The notes: generated by a model from the sequence alone, not told the origin. 64,000 nt of DNA from an uncultured Eubacteriales bacterium (GCA_949299535.1 CASGAQ010000001.1:67886-131885); one strand, 5' to 3'; positions 7,134 through 16,719 are shown, numbered from the stretch's first letter. Numbers and translations: made by a program.

Positions 7134-7916
7134 CTAAAATTTAGCCAACAGGACGGTTATATTGTCGCTGCCGCCTGATTTGTTGGCGAATGAAACGAGC
7201 GATTCGGCTTTTTTGAAAAGCTCTTGCTCCGGTGTCGGGCGTATTTTTTCACGGCTTTGGAAAAGGAGTTCAAAAAGCATCTCGTCATCAATATAGTTGG
7301 AAAGCCCATCGGTGCACAGAAGTATATATCCGCTGCCCCATTTGCGCAGATTGATATTGAAAAAGTCTACCTCGGTCTTGGAGGCGACGCCGACGGCTCG
7401 CGTGATAACGTTTTTTCTGGGATTGAGTCTTGCTTCCTCCGGCGTTAACTGACCTGTCTGAATCAGAAACTGAACGAGAGAATGGTCGCGCGTTATCTGC
7501 TTGGCCTCGTGCCGCGTGATGATATAAAGGCGACTGTCGCCGATATTTACGATATAGAGCATACCGCGCGAAACTATCGCGCCGACGAGAGTCGTACCCA
7601 TTCCGGCATATTCTTCCGAAGAAAGCGAGAGTCTGTATACTGTCTCGTTGGCGTCTTTCACTGCGGCGATCAGAGTATTTTTTATCTGGTCGTCGCGGAC
7701 GAGAGGATCGTCAGATTTGCAGGGACGAGATGCCACGACGGCGCAGAATCTCTCTATGGCTGTTTTAGAGGCTATTTCGCCCGCTTTGTGACCGCCCATT
7801 CCGTCGCATACGACGAGCAGGAGCGCGTCGTTGTCCCACACGGGAACGGCTTCAAAAGAATCCTGATTTATCTTGCGCCGCATACCTACGTCGCTTTTTC
7901 CGCAGTAGAGCAACAT
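7134..7916 (-). CDS. prpC: PP2C-type protein phosphatase (PrpC/Stp)
   Basis: A 260-residue Mn/Mg-dependent Ser/Thr phosphatase that reverses PrkC phosphorylation in the cytoplasm. The PP2C motifs are in order: KSDVGMRRKINQDS near the N-terminus, VCDGMGGHKAGEIAS (metal-binding Asp-Gly), NIGDSRLY, ITRDHS, LLCTDGLSN and GGSDNITVL at the C-terminus. Length is normal for the bacterial family. It precedes prkC by 20 bp in the same operon, the usual phosphatase-kinase pair. The start has an AAAGGACAG ribosome-binding site. Confidence 0.93.
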   Translation of the reverse strand: MLLYCGKSDVGMRRKINQDSFEAVPVWDNDALLLVVCDGMGGHKAGEIASKTAIERFCAVVASRPCKSDDPLVRDDQIKNTLIAAVKDANETVYRLSLSSEEYAGMGTTLVGAIVSRGMLYIVNIGDSRLYIITRHEAKQITRDHSLVQFLIQTGQLTPEEARLNPRKNVITRAVGVASKTEVDFFNINLRKWGSGYILLCTDGLSNYIDDEMLFELLFQSREKIRPTPEQELFKKAESLVSFANKSGGSDNITVLLAKF

Positions 7917-8003
7917 ATATTCTGTCCTTTCGGTGGAAGTTATTCGGCTTTTTCTGCAAGGAAGAAAAGTGCCGCAAAAAGAGCCTTGGCTATAATAAAA
8001 TTA

Positions 8004-9056
8004 TCAAGTTGCTTGATTTTGTGCGCTTTTGGCGCGGAGCTGACCGCAGGAGGCGTCTATGTCTGAGCCGAGATGGCGGCGCACTGTCGCAACGATATGA
8101 TTTTTTTCGAGGATTGCTGCAAATTTTGCAATATCAGCTTTGTCGCTTGGAGTAAATCCGCGTTCTTTTACCGCGTTTACGGGAATGAGATTTACATGTA
8201 TCGGCATGGAGGAGCAGTATTTGCGAAGCACGGCGGAAAGCTCTCGTGCGGCTTGCTCAGTCGCGTTTTTGCCGCTGATGAGCGTATATTCAAACGAGAT
8301 ACGTCTGCCTGTTGAGGCAAAATAGTCGCGGCAGGCTGTGAGCAGAGCTTCTATATTCCAACGTTTGTTAACGGGCATAAGCGCGGAGCGCGTCTCGTCG
8401 TTTGAGGCGTGCAGTGAAACAGAAAGCGTTATGGGAAGCCCTTCTTTTGCAAGGTCGTATATTCTCGGCACGATACCGCAGGTGGAGAGCGAGATGTGAC
8501 GAAGTCCGATGTTAAGACCTTTTTCCTCGTTTACCAATCGCAAAAATTTTACCACATTGTCGTAGTTGTCAAGCGGCTCTCCGATACCCATTAGCACGAC
8601 GCCGTCAATGCGTTCGCCCAAGTCTTTTCCGCTTTGAATGACCTGAGAGAGCAGTTCCGACGGCAAAAGCTTTCTCGATATGCCGCCGAGGGTGGAGGCG
8701 CAGAACGCACAGCCCATCGCGCAGCCCGCCTCGGAGGAGATGCAGATAGTATTGCCGTAATGATATTTCATAACGACGCTTTCTATCTTTTCACCGTCGT
8801 ACATTTCGTAGAGGTATTTTACAGTGCCGTCCTTTGAGGTGAGCTTCTGCACCTGCTTTGCAGAGGCGATAAAAGCGGTATTTTCAAGCTTTTCGATAAG
8901 TTTTTTCGGGATATTCGTCATTTCTGCGAAAGTTGCCGCGCCGCGCATGAGAAACGTATATATCTGGTCTGCGCGGTATCTCGGCTCGCCGAGGGAGATA
9001 ATAAACTCCTGAAGTTCAGCCGGCGTAAGGCTTAAAATATCTGTCTTGTTTTCCAT
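8004..9056 (-). CDS. rlmN: Dual-specificity 23S rRNA/tRNA adenine-C2 methyltransferase RlmN
   Basis: A 350-residue radical-SAM enzyme that methylates A2503 of 23S rRNA and A37 of some tRNAs. The 4Fe-4S motif C-x3-C-x2-C is Cys112, Cys116, Cys119 in EAGCAMGCAFCAS. The SAM-binding GIGEPLDNYDN and the C-terminal DIDASCGQLR, with the methyl-carrying cysteine near residue 337, are both present. Length is typical. It sits between rsmB and prpC as in B. subtilis. The ATG at 9056 has only a distant GAGAGG upstream, so initiation may be modest. Confidence 0.95.
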   Translation of the reverse strand: MENKTDILSLTPAELQEFIISLGEPRYRADQIYTFLMRGAATFAEMTNIPKKLIEKLENTAFIASAKQVQKLTSKDGTVKYLYEMYDGEKIESVVMKYHYGNTICISSEAGCAMGCAFCASTLGGISRKLLPSELLSQVIQSGKDLGERIDGVVLMGIGEPLDNYDNVVKFLRLVNEEKGLNIGLRHISLSTCGIVPRIYDLAKEGLPITLSVSLHASNDETRSALMPVNKRWNIEALLTACRDYFASTGRRISFEYTLISGKNATEQAARELSAVLRKYCSSMPIHVNLIPVNAVKERGFTPSDKADIAKFAAILEKNHIVATVRRHLGSDIDASCGQLRAKSAQNQAT

Positions 9057-9116
9057 AAGCTTTAAGATTTTTCCTCTCTCCGCCCCGATTTGCGTATGCA
9101 GAACGAAGGGATAAGT

Positions 9117-10430
9117 TTAATTTTTCCGAAGTTTGGCTATAAAAAATCCGTTTGTGCGGTGGATATGAGGGAAAAGCTCCGTCATTCCGTCCGATTTTAT
9201 CGTTCCGACTTCGAATGGAACGAGTGAGAAATCCTTGTTTTCTTCAAGGAAGCTGTTTACTATGTCGTAATTTTCTTTGCGGCAGAGCGTACATGTCGAA
9301 TAGACGAGCACGCCGCCTTTTTTCAGGTGAGAGGCGCTCTTCCTGAGTATATTTGCCTGTATTTGCGGCAGGCGCTCTATATCCTCCGGCTTTTTTCGCT
9401 TGATATCGGGTTTTTGTGATATTACGCCGAGGCCGGAGCAGGGAACGTCGCAGAGTATACGGTCGTACAGAGTATCGCTCTCGTCCTCTTTTGCGGCGTC
9501 GCGCTGAGAGATATGGATTATCGATATCCCGAGGCTTTCGGCTCCGCGCTCTATAAGCGAGAGCTTATTTTTATGCAGGTCGCATGAGCGGATACTGCCT
9601 TCGTTATTCATCAGCATGGCTGAGCCGAAGCTTTTTCCGCCGGGGCAGGCGCAGGCGTCGAGTATAGTTTCGCCCGGCTTTGCGCCCAGAACTTCTACGC
9701 ATATCTGCGAGGCTTCATTCTGAACGAAAAACTCTCCCTCAAATGGTTGAAGCGCGGAGTAAGGCGTGCCTCCTGCAAGCAGAAGTCCGTGCGGCGAATT
9801 TTTCGTCGGACGAGAAGCTATTCCTGCTTCGGCAAGACGTTTTGCCAGAGTGTTTCGCGTTGTCTTGAGCGTGTTTACTCTGAGCGTGAGCGGAGGAACC
9901 TTGTTAAATTCCTCAAAGATAAACTCTGTCTGCTCCATGCCGTGATCTTCGCAGAAAAGGCGGCAGAGCCATTCGGGCATTGAATATTTTACTGAGATAT
10001 GCTTTATCGGCTCTTTTTTCTTGTCCGGCAGGGAGATTTTATCCTTTTGCCTGATAAACGAGCGCAGGACGGCATTTATAAAACCGTCGCTGTTTTTCCT
10101 CGCCCAAAAGCGCTTTGCAAGCGCGACGCTTTCGTTTACCGCGGCGGAATCGGGGACTTTGTCCATATAGATGAGCTGGTAAAGTCCCATGCGGAGAATT
10201 ACGCGCACGTTTGCGTCTATTTCCTCTATGGGGCGCGCAGAGAGCGCGCAGATATAGTAATCGAGCGTTACGTAGCGCTCTATGACTCCGTAGAAAAGAG
10301 CGGTGCAGAAAGCGCGGTCCACGCCTTCAAGACCGTATTTTTTTATTGTCGCGTCCAGCTCTATGTTGGAGTAAGAAGCGTTGTTCTCCTGCCGCAGCAG
10401 AGCTGTGTAAGCCGCTTCGCGTGCGTTCAT
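9117..10430 (-). CDS. rsmB: 16S rRNA m5C967 methyltransferase RsmB (Sun)
   Basis: A 437-residue protein with an N-terminal NusB-like RNA-binding domain (about 1-135) and a C-terminal Rossmann methyltransferase. SAM and catalytic motifs are visible: DACACPGGKS, CDVPCSGLGV with the catalytic PC, and VYSTCTL with the second cysteine. It methylates C967 of 16S rRNA. I chose the ATG at 10430 because AGAGGAAAC sits right in front of it; a TTG at 10445 in the same frame lacks a site. It follows fmt with a gap of 18 bp. Confidence 0.93.
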   Translation of the reverse strand: MNAREAAYTALLRQENNASYSNIELDATIKKYGLEGVDRAFCTALFYGVIERYVTLDYYICALSARPIEEIDANVRVILRMGLYQLIYMDKVPDSAAVNESVALAKRFWARKNSDGFINAVLRSFIRQKDKISLPDKKKEPIKHISVKYSMPEWLCRLFCEDHGMEQTEFIFEEFNKVPPLTLRVNTLKTTRNTLAKRLAEAGIASRPTKNSPHGLLLAGGTPYSALQPFEGEFFVQNEASQICVEVLGAKPGETILDACACPGGKSFGSAMLMNNEGSIRSCDLHKNKLSLIERGAESLGISIIHISQRDAAKEDESDTLYDRILCDVPCSGLGVISQKPDIKRKKPEDIERLPQIQANILRKSASHLKKGGVLVYSTCTLCRKENYDIVNSFLEENKDFSLVPFEVGTIKSDGMTELFPHIHRTNGFFIAKLRKN

Positions 10431-10448
10431 TTTGTTTCCTCTCAAAAA

Positions 10449-11393
10449 CTAAAATTCAAATCTGTCGCCTTCTGCGATACCGCGTCCGCGAACAAAATCG
10501 CCTGCGGACATTTCTTTTTTGCCTTCGGGGATAAGGCGCTCTATCTCAAGCACGCCGTTTCCGGTTGCGACGGCTATCTTGCCCTCGCCTTTGGCGTTTA
10601 CGGAAATTACGGTGCCTGCGTCCTTTTCATCTCCGCCGTCCAAGGCGGATGCGCGAGTGATTTTGATGTTTTTGCCGTTTATGCGGGAGAACGCGTACGG
10701 CGCGGGGGCAAGCGCGCGTATCATATTTTTGATTTCTTTTGCGCTCTTTGAAAAATCTATGCGGCAGTCCTCTTTTTCTATTTTTTCGGCATATGAGGAG
10801 AGCGAATCGTTCTGTTTTACGCGGGGCGAGGGAGCGCCGTTTTCTATTTTTTCAAGTTCTTCCGTCATCATCTGAGCGCCGAGCACGGCAAGTGCATTTT
10901 CTATCTCGCCTTTGTTCTCGTTTTCGAAAGAGAGAGCCTTGCGCGCGAGCATATCGCCTGTGTCAAGTCCCTTTTCCATATACATGATTGTAACTCCAAG
11001 CTCTGTCTTGCCGTCCATGATAGCGCGCGCTATGGGAGCGGCTCCTCTGTATTCGGGCAGGTAGGAGGCGTGGATATTAAGACAGCCGTATTTCGGATAG
11101 TTCAGCACATATTCCGGCAGTATCTTGCCGTAAGCCGCGACGACTATCACATCCGGAGCGAGGGATAAGAGGTTGTCTTTAAAATTTTCCTCTTTAAGGT
11201 TCTGCGGCTGGAATACAGGCAGACCGAGCTTTATCGCCGCTGTCTTTACGGGAGATGGTGTGAGCGCGTGTCCTCGGTTTTTGGGCGCGTCAACTCTTGT
11301 GACAACGCCGACGATATCGTTTTTGTATTTGTCGTGAAGCGCCTGAAGTGCCGTTACGGCAAAATCGGGCGTGCCCATAAAAAGTATCTTCAT
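10449..11393 (-). CDS. fmt: Methionyl-tRNA formyltransferase
   Basis: A 314-residue enzyme that formylates initiator Met-tRNA using 10-formyl-THF. The N-terminal formyltransferase fold begins FMGTPDFAV. The catalytic region NIHASYLPEYRGAAPI holds the Asn-His pair and the variant of the SLLP folate loop, and the conserved Asp lies in GLDTGDML. A C-terminal OB-like domain follows from about residue 205. The start overlaps the def stop by one base (TGATG), so the two are translationally coupled, as usual for genes that add and remove the formyl group. Confidence 0.95.
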   Translation of the reverse strand: MKILFMGTPDFAVTALQALHDKYKNDIVGVVTRVDAPKNRGHALTPSPVKTAAIKLGLPVFQPQNLKEENFKDNLLSLAPDVIVVAAYGKILPEYVLNYPKYGCLNIHASYLPEYRGAAPIARAIMDGKTELGVTIMYMEKGLDTGDMLARKALSFENENKGEIENALAVLGAQMMTEELEKIENGAPSPRVKQNDSLSSYAEKIEKEDCRIDFSKSAKEIKNMIRALAPAPYAFSRINGKNIKITRASALDGGDEKDAGTVISVNAKGEGKIAVATGNGVLEIERLIPEGKKEMSAGDFVRGRGIAEGDRFEF

Positions 11394-11881
11394 CAGTCGT
11401 CGCTCTCCATATATTCTTCGTATTCCTCATCGGTGAGCATTCTGTCAGCTACGTCGGGATAGAGTATGCCGTCGAGATGCCCTATCTCGTGGCAGAAGCA
11501 GCGAGCCAAAAGTCCCGTGCCTTCGTATACTCGCTCCGTTCCGCTTCTGTCAAGAGCTTTTACTTTTACATAGTCGGGGCGGGTAACAATACCTGTTCTG
11601 CCGGGCAGTGAAAGACAGCCTTCGTAACCTGTCTGGCTTCCGCTCTGCTCGATTATTTCGGGGTTGATAAGCTCTAAAACTTCGTCCGGTTCGACTTCAA
11701 TAACGACTATGCGGCGCAGAACGCCCACCTGAGGGCCGGCAAGACCGACGCCGTTTGCGTGACGCATCGTTTCGAGCATATCGTCAAGCAGGGTGAGAGT
11801 TCTTTTTGTTATTTCGTCCACTTTGCGGCATTTTTTCCGCAGGGTGGGGTCCGAGTTTTTGAGTATTTTCAATTTTGCCAT
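11393..11881 (-). CDS. def: Peptide deformylase
   Basis: A 162-residue Fe2+ hydrolase that removes the N-formyl group from new proteins. Motif 1 GLAGPQVG (46-53), motif 2 EGCLS with metal ligand Cys89, and motif 3 H-E-I-G-H with His131, Glu132 and His135 are all readable. The fourth residue of motif 3 is Gly where the family usually has Asp; the metal ligands and catalytic Glu are intact, so activity should be kept. It sits between priA and fmt, coupled to fmt by a TGATG overlap. Confidence 0.94.
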   Translation of the reverse strand: MAKLKILKNSDPTLRKKCRKVDEITKRTLTLLDDMLETMRHANGVGLAGPQVGVLRRIVVIEVEPDEVLELINPEIIEQSGSQTGYEGCLSLPGRTGIVTRPDYVKVKALDRSGTERVYEGTGLLARCFCHEIGHLDGILYPDVADRMLTDEEYEEYMESDD

Positions 11882-11960
11882 GAGTGTTCTCCTTTTGCCG
11901 CCGCTTATGCGCCGTTTTGCGCGGCGGCGAGTATTTATTCTTTTTGAAAGTGAGATATTT

Positions 11961-14402
11961 TTACATATCGGACGGATTTATGTCAGCCGATATGGTGATC
12001 TTTCCTTTTGCCGTCTTTCCGAATTGCTTTAAAAGGCGCGAAAAGAGTTCGCGCGAGCGATTGCCGTTTTTGTGCTTGACGATGATCTGTTTGCGGAATT
12101 TGCCGCCTATCTTGTATATCGGAGCGTCAAACGGACCGAAGATTATCAGCGGGATATCGGCAAATTCCGTTTTTTGCAAGCGGCGAAGCTCATCGGCAAA
12201 TTTTCCGATAAACTCTGAAAGAGGCGCTTCTTCCGCAGAGGAAAAAGCGAAAAGCGCGATGTCGCAGAACGGAGGAAAAATGAAATTTTTTCGTATCGCT
12301 ATTTCACTTTCGTAAAATTTTTCATAATCGAGCGAGGCGGAAAGGGTGAGCGTTTCGTTTTCGGGATTGCGCGTCTGAACGAGCGCTCTGCCCGGAAATT
12401 CTCCTCTGCCTGCCCTGCCTATAACCTGTGTGATGACGGAAAAAGTCTTCTCGCCCGAGCGGTAGTCGTTCATAAAGAGCGAGTTGTCGGCATTGACGAC
12501 GCCGACTAGCGTTACGCGCGGAAAATTATGTCCTTTTGTGACCATCTGCGTACCGACGAGGATATCGGCTTTTCCGTCGCGGAAATCGGCAAGTATCTTG
12601 TCCTGTGCGAATTTCGTTCTTGTGGAATCGGCGTCAAGGCGAAGCACGCGCGCTTCAGGAAAGCGCACGGCAAGTTCTTCCTCTATCTTTTGCGTGCCGG
12701 AGCCGCCGCCCGACATATGTTCGCTTCCGCAGTAGGGGCAGAGCGTGGGCGCAGGTTCTCTGTGACCGCAATAGTGGCATTGCAGATAGCTTTTTCCGCT
12801 TTTTTTGTATATATGATATGTAAGCGTCACGGAACAGTTGGGGCACGTCACAGCTTTTCCGCAGGCGCGGCAGGAAAAATAGCTGTTGTATCCGCGGCGG
12901 TTGAGAAACAGAACGGACTGAAATCCGTGTTCGAGGTTAGCCTCTATTTCGCAGGCAAGCTCGCGGCCTATGTTTTCCTCTGCGGCGTCGACCGCGTTTT
13001 CTCTCATGTCGGAGATAAATACGTTGGGCATCTTTGCTTTTCCGTAGCGCGAGGAGAGCGTTATAAGCGAATATGTTCCGTTTTTGGCGCGGTAATATGT
13101 TTCCACACTCGGAGTCGCGCTTGCAAGAAGCATGAGCGCACCGTTTTCCGCGCACAGAAACCTTGCGACGTCGCGCGCATGGTATTTGGGGGACATATCG
13201 GATTTGTAAGTGTGTTCCTGTTCCTCGTCGATTACGACAAGTCCGAGGTTTTCTATCGGTGCGAAAAGCGCGGAGCGTGTGCCGAGAACAACATCTGCCT
13301 CGCCGCGCCGGATACGCTTGAATGTATCGGCTTTTTCTCCTTCGGAGAGCGCGGAATGAATGACTGCAAGACGTTTTTTGAACTTTCCCGCAAAAAGCGA
13401 AACGGACTGCCATGTAAGCGCTATTTCAGGTACGAGCACGATGGCTCGCTTTCCGCTTTTCACGATATGCTCGCATAAGGATATGATAACGCTTGTTTTG
13501 CCTGAACCTGTGACTCCGTGCAAAAGCGCGGCGTGGGGTTTGCCGTCGCAGAGAGCGACGAGCTTTTCTTTAGCCGCCGCCTGTTCCGCAGAGAGCGATA
13601 TCTCCGTGTCAGGCGCGTCGATATTTTTGTAAGGATCGCGCAGAAACTCGTGACGTTCCAGACGAATAAGTCCTTTTTTCTCCAGAGCCGAAATATGCGA
13701 CGGTTTAAATCCGTCAGCAAGAAGCGTTTTTTTGTCTATAATACCGTATTCAGCAACGGCGGCATAGAGGGCTGAGTGCGCGGCTGGCGTTCGAGGCTTT
13801 TCCAGAACGGAAAGGTCGGGGTGTTCCGCCGGCATGACGAATGTGACGCTCGCGCCGTCGGAAACAGAGGCGCGCGTCGTCTTTTCGAGTGCGCCTTCAC
13901 GGCACAGCCGCAAAAGAGCTTGCGCGGATATTCCGGTATCCGCGATGAGCTTTTCCCGTGACATGGCGCCGTTTTCGGCGATATAAGCTATTGCCGCGGC
14001 GTAGCGCTTTGTATACGGCGTTTCTTCGTAACCGCTGCATACGGCGAAATATTCGCTCGTCTGAGGGATAAGGTCCGACGGAACCAGACGCTTGACAGCG
14101 TCCCCGAAAGAACAGAATGTGCGCCCGCAGAGAAAATCGGCAAGGCGCATCATTTTTTGCGTGAGGCGTATCTCCCCGCCGCAGGTTTTGAAGACCGGTT
14201 TAAGGTTTTCGATATTATCCGTGAGTCCCGTGCTTGTTGCGACGGCGGCGAGCTTTTTGTTTCCCGCACCGAACGGAACGATAAGAAAGTCTCCCGCACA
14301 AATTTCGGTGAGAACTTCCGGGACATAATAGGTGTATTCGGAATCAAGATAGTAAGGCACATCTATTATCCGAACGCCCACGGTTTTTACGCAAGTCTCC
14401 AT
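11961..14402 (-). CDS. priA: Primosomal protein N' (PriA helicase)
   Basis: An 813-residue 3'-5' DNA helicase that restarts stalled replication forks. The N-terminal 3'BD domain covers about residues 1-110. The helicase core has Walker A GVTGSGKTS near 295, a DEEQEH box and conserved VTKGHNFPRVTLVGV. The inserted zinc-binding region carries CRACGKAVTCPNC, CHYCGH and CPYCG, supplying eight cysteines for two zinc ions. Length is normal. It starts three bases after the rpoZ stop. In B. subtilis coaBC lies between rpoZ and priA; here it is absent. Confidence 0.96.
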   Translation of the reverse strand: METCVKTVGVRIIDVPYYLDSEYTYYVPEVLTEICAGDFLIVPFGAGNKKLAAVATSTGLTDNIENLKPVFKTCGGEIRLTQKMMRLADFLCGRTFCSFGDAVKRLVPSDLIPQTSEYFAVCSGYEETPYTKRYAAAIAYIAENGAMSREKLIADTGISAQALLRLCREGALEKTTRASVSDGASVTFVMPAEHPDLSVLEKPRTPAAHSALYAAVAEYGIIDKKTLLADGFKPSHISALEKKGLIRLERHEFLRDPYKNIDAPDTEISLSAEQAAAKEKLVALCDGKPHAALLHGVTGSGKTSVIISLCEHIVKSGKRAIVLVPEIALTWQSVSLFAGKFKKRLAVIHSALSEGEKADTFKRIRRGEADVVLGTRSALFAPIENLGLVVIDEEQEHTYKSDMSPKYHARDVARFLCAENGALMLLASATPSVETYYRAKNGTYSLITLSSRYGKAKMPNVFISDMRENAVDAAEENIGRELACEIEANLEHGFQSVLFLNRRGYNSYFSCRACGKAVTCPNCSVTLTYHIYKKSGKSYLQCHYCGHREPAPTLCPYCGSEHMSGGGSGTQKIEEELAVRFPEARVLRLDADSTRTKFAQDKILADFRDGKADILVGTQMVTKGHNFPRVTLVGVVNADNSLFMNDYRSGEKTFSVITQVIGRAGRGEFPGRALVQTRNPENETLTLSASLDYEKFYESEIAIRKNFIFPPFCDIALFAFSSAEEAPLSEFIGKFADELRRLQKTEFADIPLIIFGPFDAPIYKIGGKFRKQIIVKHKNGNRSRELFSRLLKQFGKTAKGKITISADINPSDM

Positions 14403-14405
14403 ATG

Positions 14406-14738
14406 TCAGAGCGTTATCTCGCCGGACGCTTCTGCCGCAACGCTATCGTTTTCCGTTTCGCCTTCCGCCGTCTCGGCGGGAACGATGATCTCATATTCGC
14501 CCGTCGCAAGAGCCTGAACGGCGTTTTCGACGGCTTTTTTGTCACGGATATTTCCTTTTATGAGAGAGGCGAGGCTCTTGTCTGTTTCGCCTGTGCGGAT
14601 CATGTTTTCCGCTTTTTCACGCTGTTCGCAGTATTCGTCTGTTATAGCGCGAGCAACTTTTGACGTTGCGATAACGAGTTCATAGCGGTTTATTTCTCCT
14701 CCGTGTGTGAGCTGGTCTATTGACGGTTTTATCATCAT
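14406..14738 (-). CDS. rpoZ: RNA polymerase omega subunit
   Basis: A 110-residue omega subunit that helps beta' fold and assemble. It starts MMIKPSIDQL and carries the conserved NRYELVIATSKVARAI helix (about residues 18-33). The C-terminal 35 residues are acidic and variable, as expected. GGAGGTACC precedes the ATG at 14738 by eight bases. It lies between gmk and priA in the operon. Confidence 0.93.
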   Translation of the reverse strand: MMIKPSIDQLTHGGEINRYELVIATSKVARAITDEYCEQREKAENMIRTGETDKSLASLIKGNIRDKKAVENAVQALATGEYEIIVPAETAEGETENDSVAAEASGEITL

Positions 14739-14829
14739 GGTGAGGTACCTCCGAAAAATATAAGTGGATTTTTTTATATAATATCAAATTAATATCAAAA
14801 AATTATCAGTGTTAGCAGTATTTATAAGC

Positions 14830-15432
14830 TCAAATGAATTTTTGTTTCAGATGAGCGTTGCGGAAGGCACGCATTTTTTCAGCTTCCGCTATGGTGCGGA
14901 TATCCTGCGCCGCCTTTTCGCTTTTGCCGTCATCGTTGATAACGACGTAATCGTATTTGTCGAGTAACGTGACTTCTCGTCTGGCTTCACTCATTCGTTT
15001 TGCGACGATATCTGCGCTTTCCGTACCTCTGCCGGAGAGTCTTGCTTCAAGCGTCTGAATGTCCGGCGCGAGAATGAGTATAAGTATTGCCTGAGGCATT
15101 TTTTCTCGTATCTGCAAAGCGCCTTTAGTTTCTATTTCGAGTATTACGTTTTTGCCTTCTGCAAGAGCGTCTTCCACCGCGCTTTTGGGAGTACCGTAGA
15201 GGTTGCCGACATATTCGGCGTGTTCGAGCATATCTCCGGCGGCTATTCCGGCTTCAAAATCCTCGCGGGATATGAAATAATAATTTACGCCGTGTTCTTC
15301 GCCGGGGCGCGGAGCGCGCGTGGTGGCTGATACGGAATAAAAAAATTCTCCTGTTTCAAGCAAATGCTTTATGACTGTGCCTTTGCCTGTTCCGGCAGGC
15401 CCTGAAATTACAAAAAGAAGACCTTTTTCCAT
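14830..15432 (-). CDS. gmk: Guanylate kinase
   Basis: A 200-residue enzyme that makes GDP from GMP and ATP. The P-loop is GPAGTGKGT (residues 9-17), a small variant of the usual GPSGVGKGT. The GMP-binding region ATTRAPRPGE-x-G-V-x-Y-x-F and the lid follow normally. The start at 15432 is set by GGAGGAATAAC; the frame extends further upstream only into remA. Just four bases separate it from the remA stop. Confidence 0.95.
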   Translation of the reverse strand: MEKGLLFVISGPAGTGKGTVIKHLLETGEFFYSVSATTRAPRPGEEHGVNYYFISREDFEAGIAAGDMLEHAEYVGNLYGTPKSAVEDALAEGKNVILEIETKGALQIREKMPQAILILILAPDIQTLEARLSGRGTESADIVAKRMSEARREVTLLDKYDYVVINDDGKSEKAAQDIRTIAEAEKMRAFRNAHLKQKFI

Positions 15433-15436
15433 AATG

Positions 15437-15706
15437 TTATTCCTCCGAATCGACTGTTTCGTCGTCATCGCTCTGGCCGTTGAGGCGCACTGCTATCGTT
15501 TCCGGCTGTATCGCGGAAAGAATAACGTGGTCTGAATCCGTGACGATAACGGAACGGGTGCGTCTGCCGCATGAAACGTCTATGACTCTTCCTGTGTCCT
15601 TCGCGTCCTGTATAAGACGCTTTATCGGTGCTGAATCGGGACTTACGAGAGTTACGACTCTGTGAGAGGCAACCATGTTGCCGAAGCCGATGTTTATGAA
15701 TTTCAT
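15437..15706 (-). CDS. remA: RemA/DUF370 family DNA-binding regulator
   Basis: An 89-residue protein of the extracellular-matrix regulator RemA family, beginning [10 protein letters not shown] and containing [10 protein letters not shown] and a conserved [13 protein letters not shown]. In B. subtilis RemA forms rings that bend DNA and activates matrix and osmoprotection operons. The position between yicC and gmk is the same as in B. subtilis (ylzA). The C-terminal ten residues are acidic and variable. Confidence 0.92.
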   Translation of the reverse strand: MKFINIGFGNMVASHRVVTLVSPDSAPIKRLIQDAKDTGRVIDVSCGRRTRSVIVTDSDHVILSAIQPETIAVRLNGQSDDDETVDSEE

Positions 15707-15727
15707 AAAAATTACCTTTCACAAAAT

Positions 15728-16612
15728 TTATTCTATGTTTTGTATCTGTTCGCGTATTTTTTCAAGCTCGGATTTCATTTCTACTACAATGCGCGCAATC
15801 TCCGTGTCGCACGCTTTGGAGCCTATCGTATTTGTCTCTCTGTTCATTTCCTGAAGCAGAAAATCAAGCTTTCTTCCTACCGGCTCAGTCGATTCAAGCA
15901 TTGAGTCGAACGCCTCGAAGTGAGAGGAAAGACGTACCGTTTCCTCGTCCACCGCTATCTTGTCCGCAAATACGGCACATTCTGTTATGAGCTTGCTTTC
16001 GTCAAGCTGTACGGCGCCGCCGATGATGGCGTTTATGCGCTCTTTCATCTTCTCATACTGATTCAGAGTGTCCGCACGGGAAAGCGGAGGTATCTTTTCC
16101 GCAAGTTCCTTTACTTTTGCTTTTTTCTCCGCGATATCGCGTTTGAGATTTTCGCCCTCGCGGTTTCTCGCTTCGATAAAAGCGTCAAGCGCCGTGTCGA
16201 GAACGGGAAGCAGAGCTTGCCATTCCGCCTCGGTATCCTCTTGGGCGCGCTTTAATGCAAAGATATCGCGGTTCTGCGCCACGCGCATGGTGGTTATGTC
16301 GCAGGGCAGTTCAAATTCTTCGGAAAGGCGCTTGAGCGCGTCTATATAGCTTTTGGCGTATGTTTTGTCTATGTCGACTTCGATTCCTGCGGTATCGGTG
16401 ACGTCTATGGTTATGTAAACATCTACCTTGCCGCGGGATATGCCGCGTTCGGATATGTGTTTTTTTACATTTTCTTCGAGAAAAGCGAAAACGCGCGGCA
16501 ATTTTACCTGACAGTCAAAGAATCTGTTGTTTACGGATTTTATCTCCACAATAATGTCGCGTCCGGGAGCTTTTCCGGTCGCGCGGCCGAATGCCGTCAT
16601 GCTTCTTATCAT
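15728..16612 (-). CDS. yicC: YicC/YloC family endoribonuclease
   Basis: A 294-residue protein starting MIRSMTAFGRA, the family hallmark, and ending with the conserved GRKLDFLLQEMNRETNTIGSK block. Family members are endoribonucleases with a C-terminal DUF1732 domain. The ATG at 16612 is preceded by AAAGG; a TTG nine bases upstream is less likely. It is the first gene of the 12-gene minus-strand operon, behind the promoter at 16720-16749. Confidence 0.92.
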   Translation of the reverse strand: MIRSMTAFGRATGKAPGRDIIVEIKSVNNRFFDCQVKLPRVFAFLEENVKKHISERGISRGKVDVYITIDVTDTAGIEVDIDKTYAKSYIDALKRLSEEFELPCDITTMRVAQNRDIFALKRAQEDTEAEWQALLPVLDTALDAFIEARNREGENLKRDIAEKKAKVKELAEKIPPLSRADTLNQYEKMKERINAIIGGAVQLDESKLITECAVFADKIAVDEETVRLSSHFEAFDSMLESTEPVGRKLDFLLQEMNRETNTIGSKACDTEIARIVVEMKSELEKIREQIQNIE

Positions 16613-16719
16613 AAAAATCAAGCCTTTCAGAAACGTATAAAACGGGCGAATGTCCGCGTTTTATCATTGGTGCGTTCAAATAAATTCAGTATTATCCGTT
16701 TAAATGAGTATATAAATAT

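Noticed and set aside
12528-13478. 316-codon ORF on the plus strand inside priA
   Set aside because: It is the complementary-strand shadow of priA, with cysteine- and arginine-rich low-likelihood sequence and no start signal.
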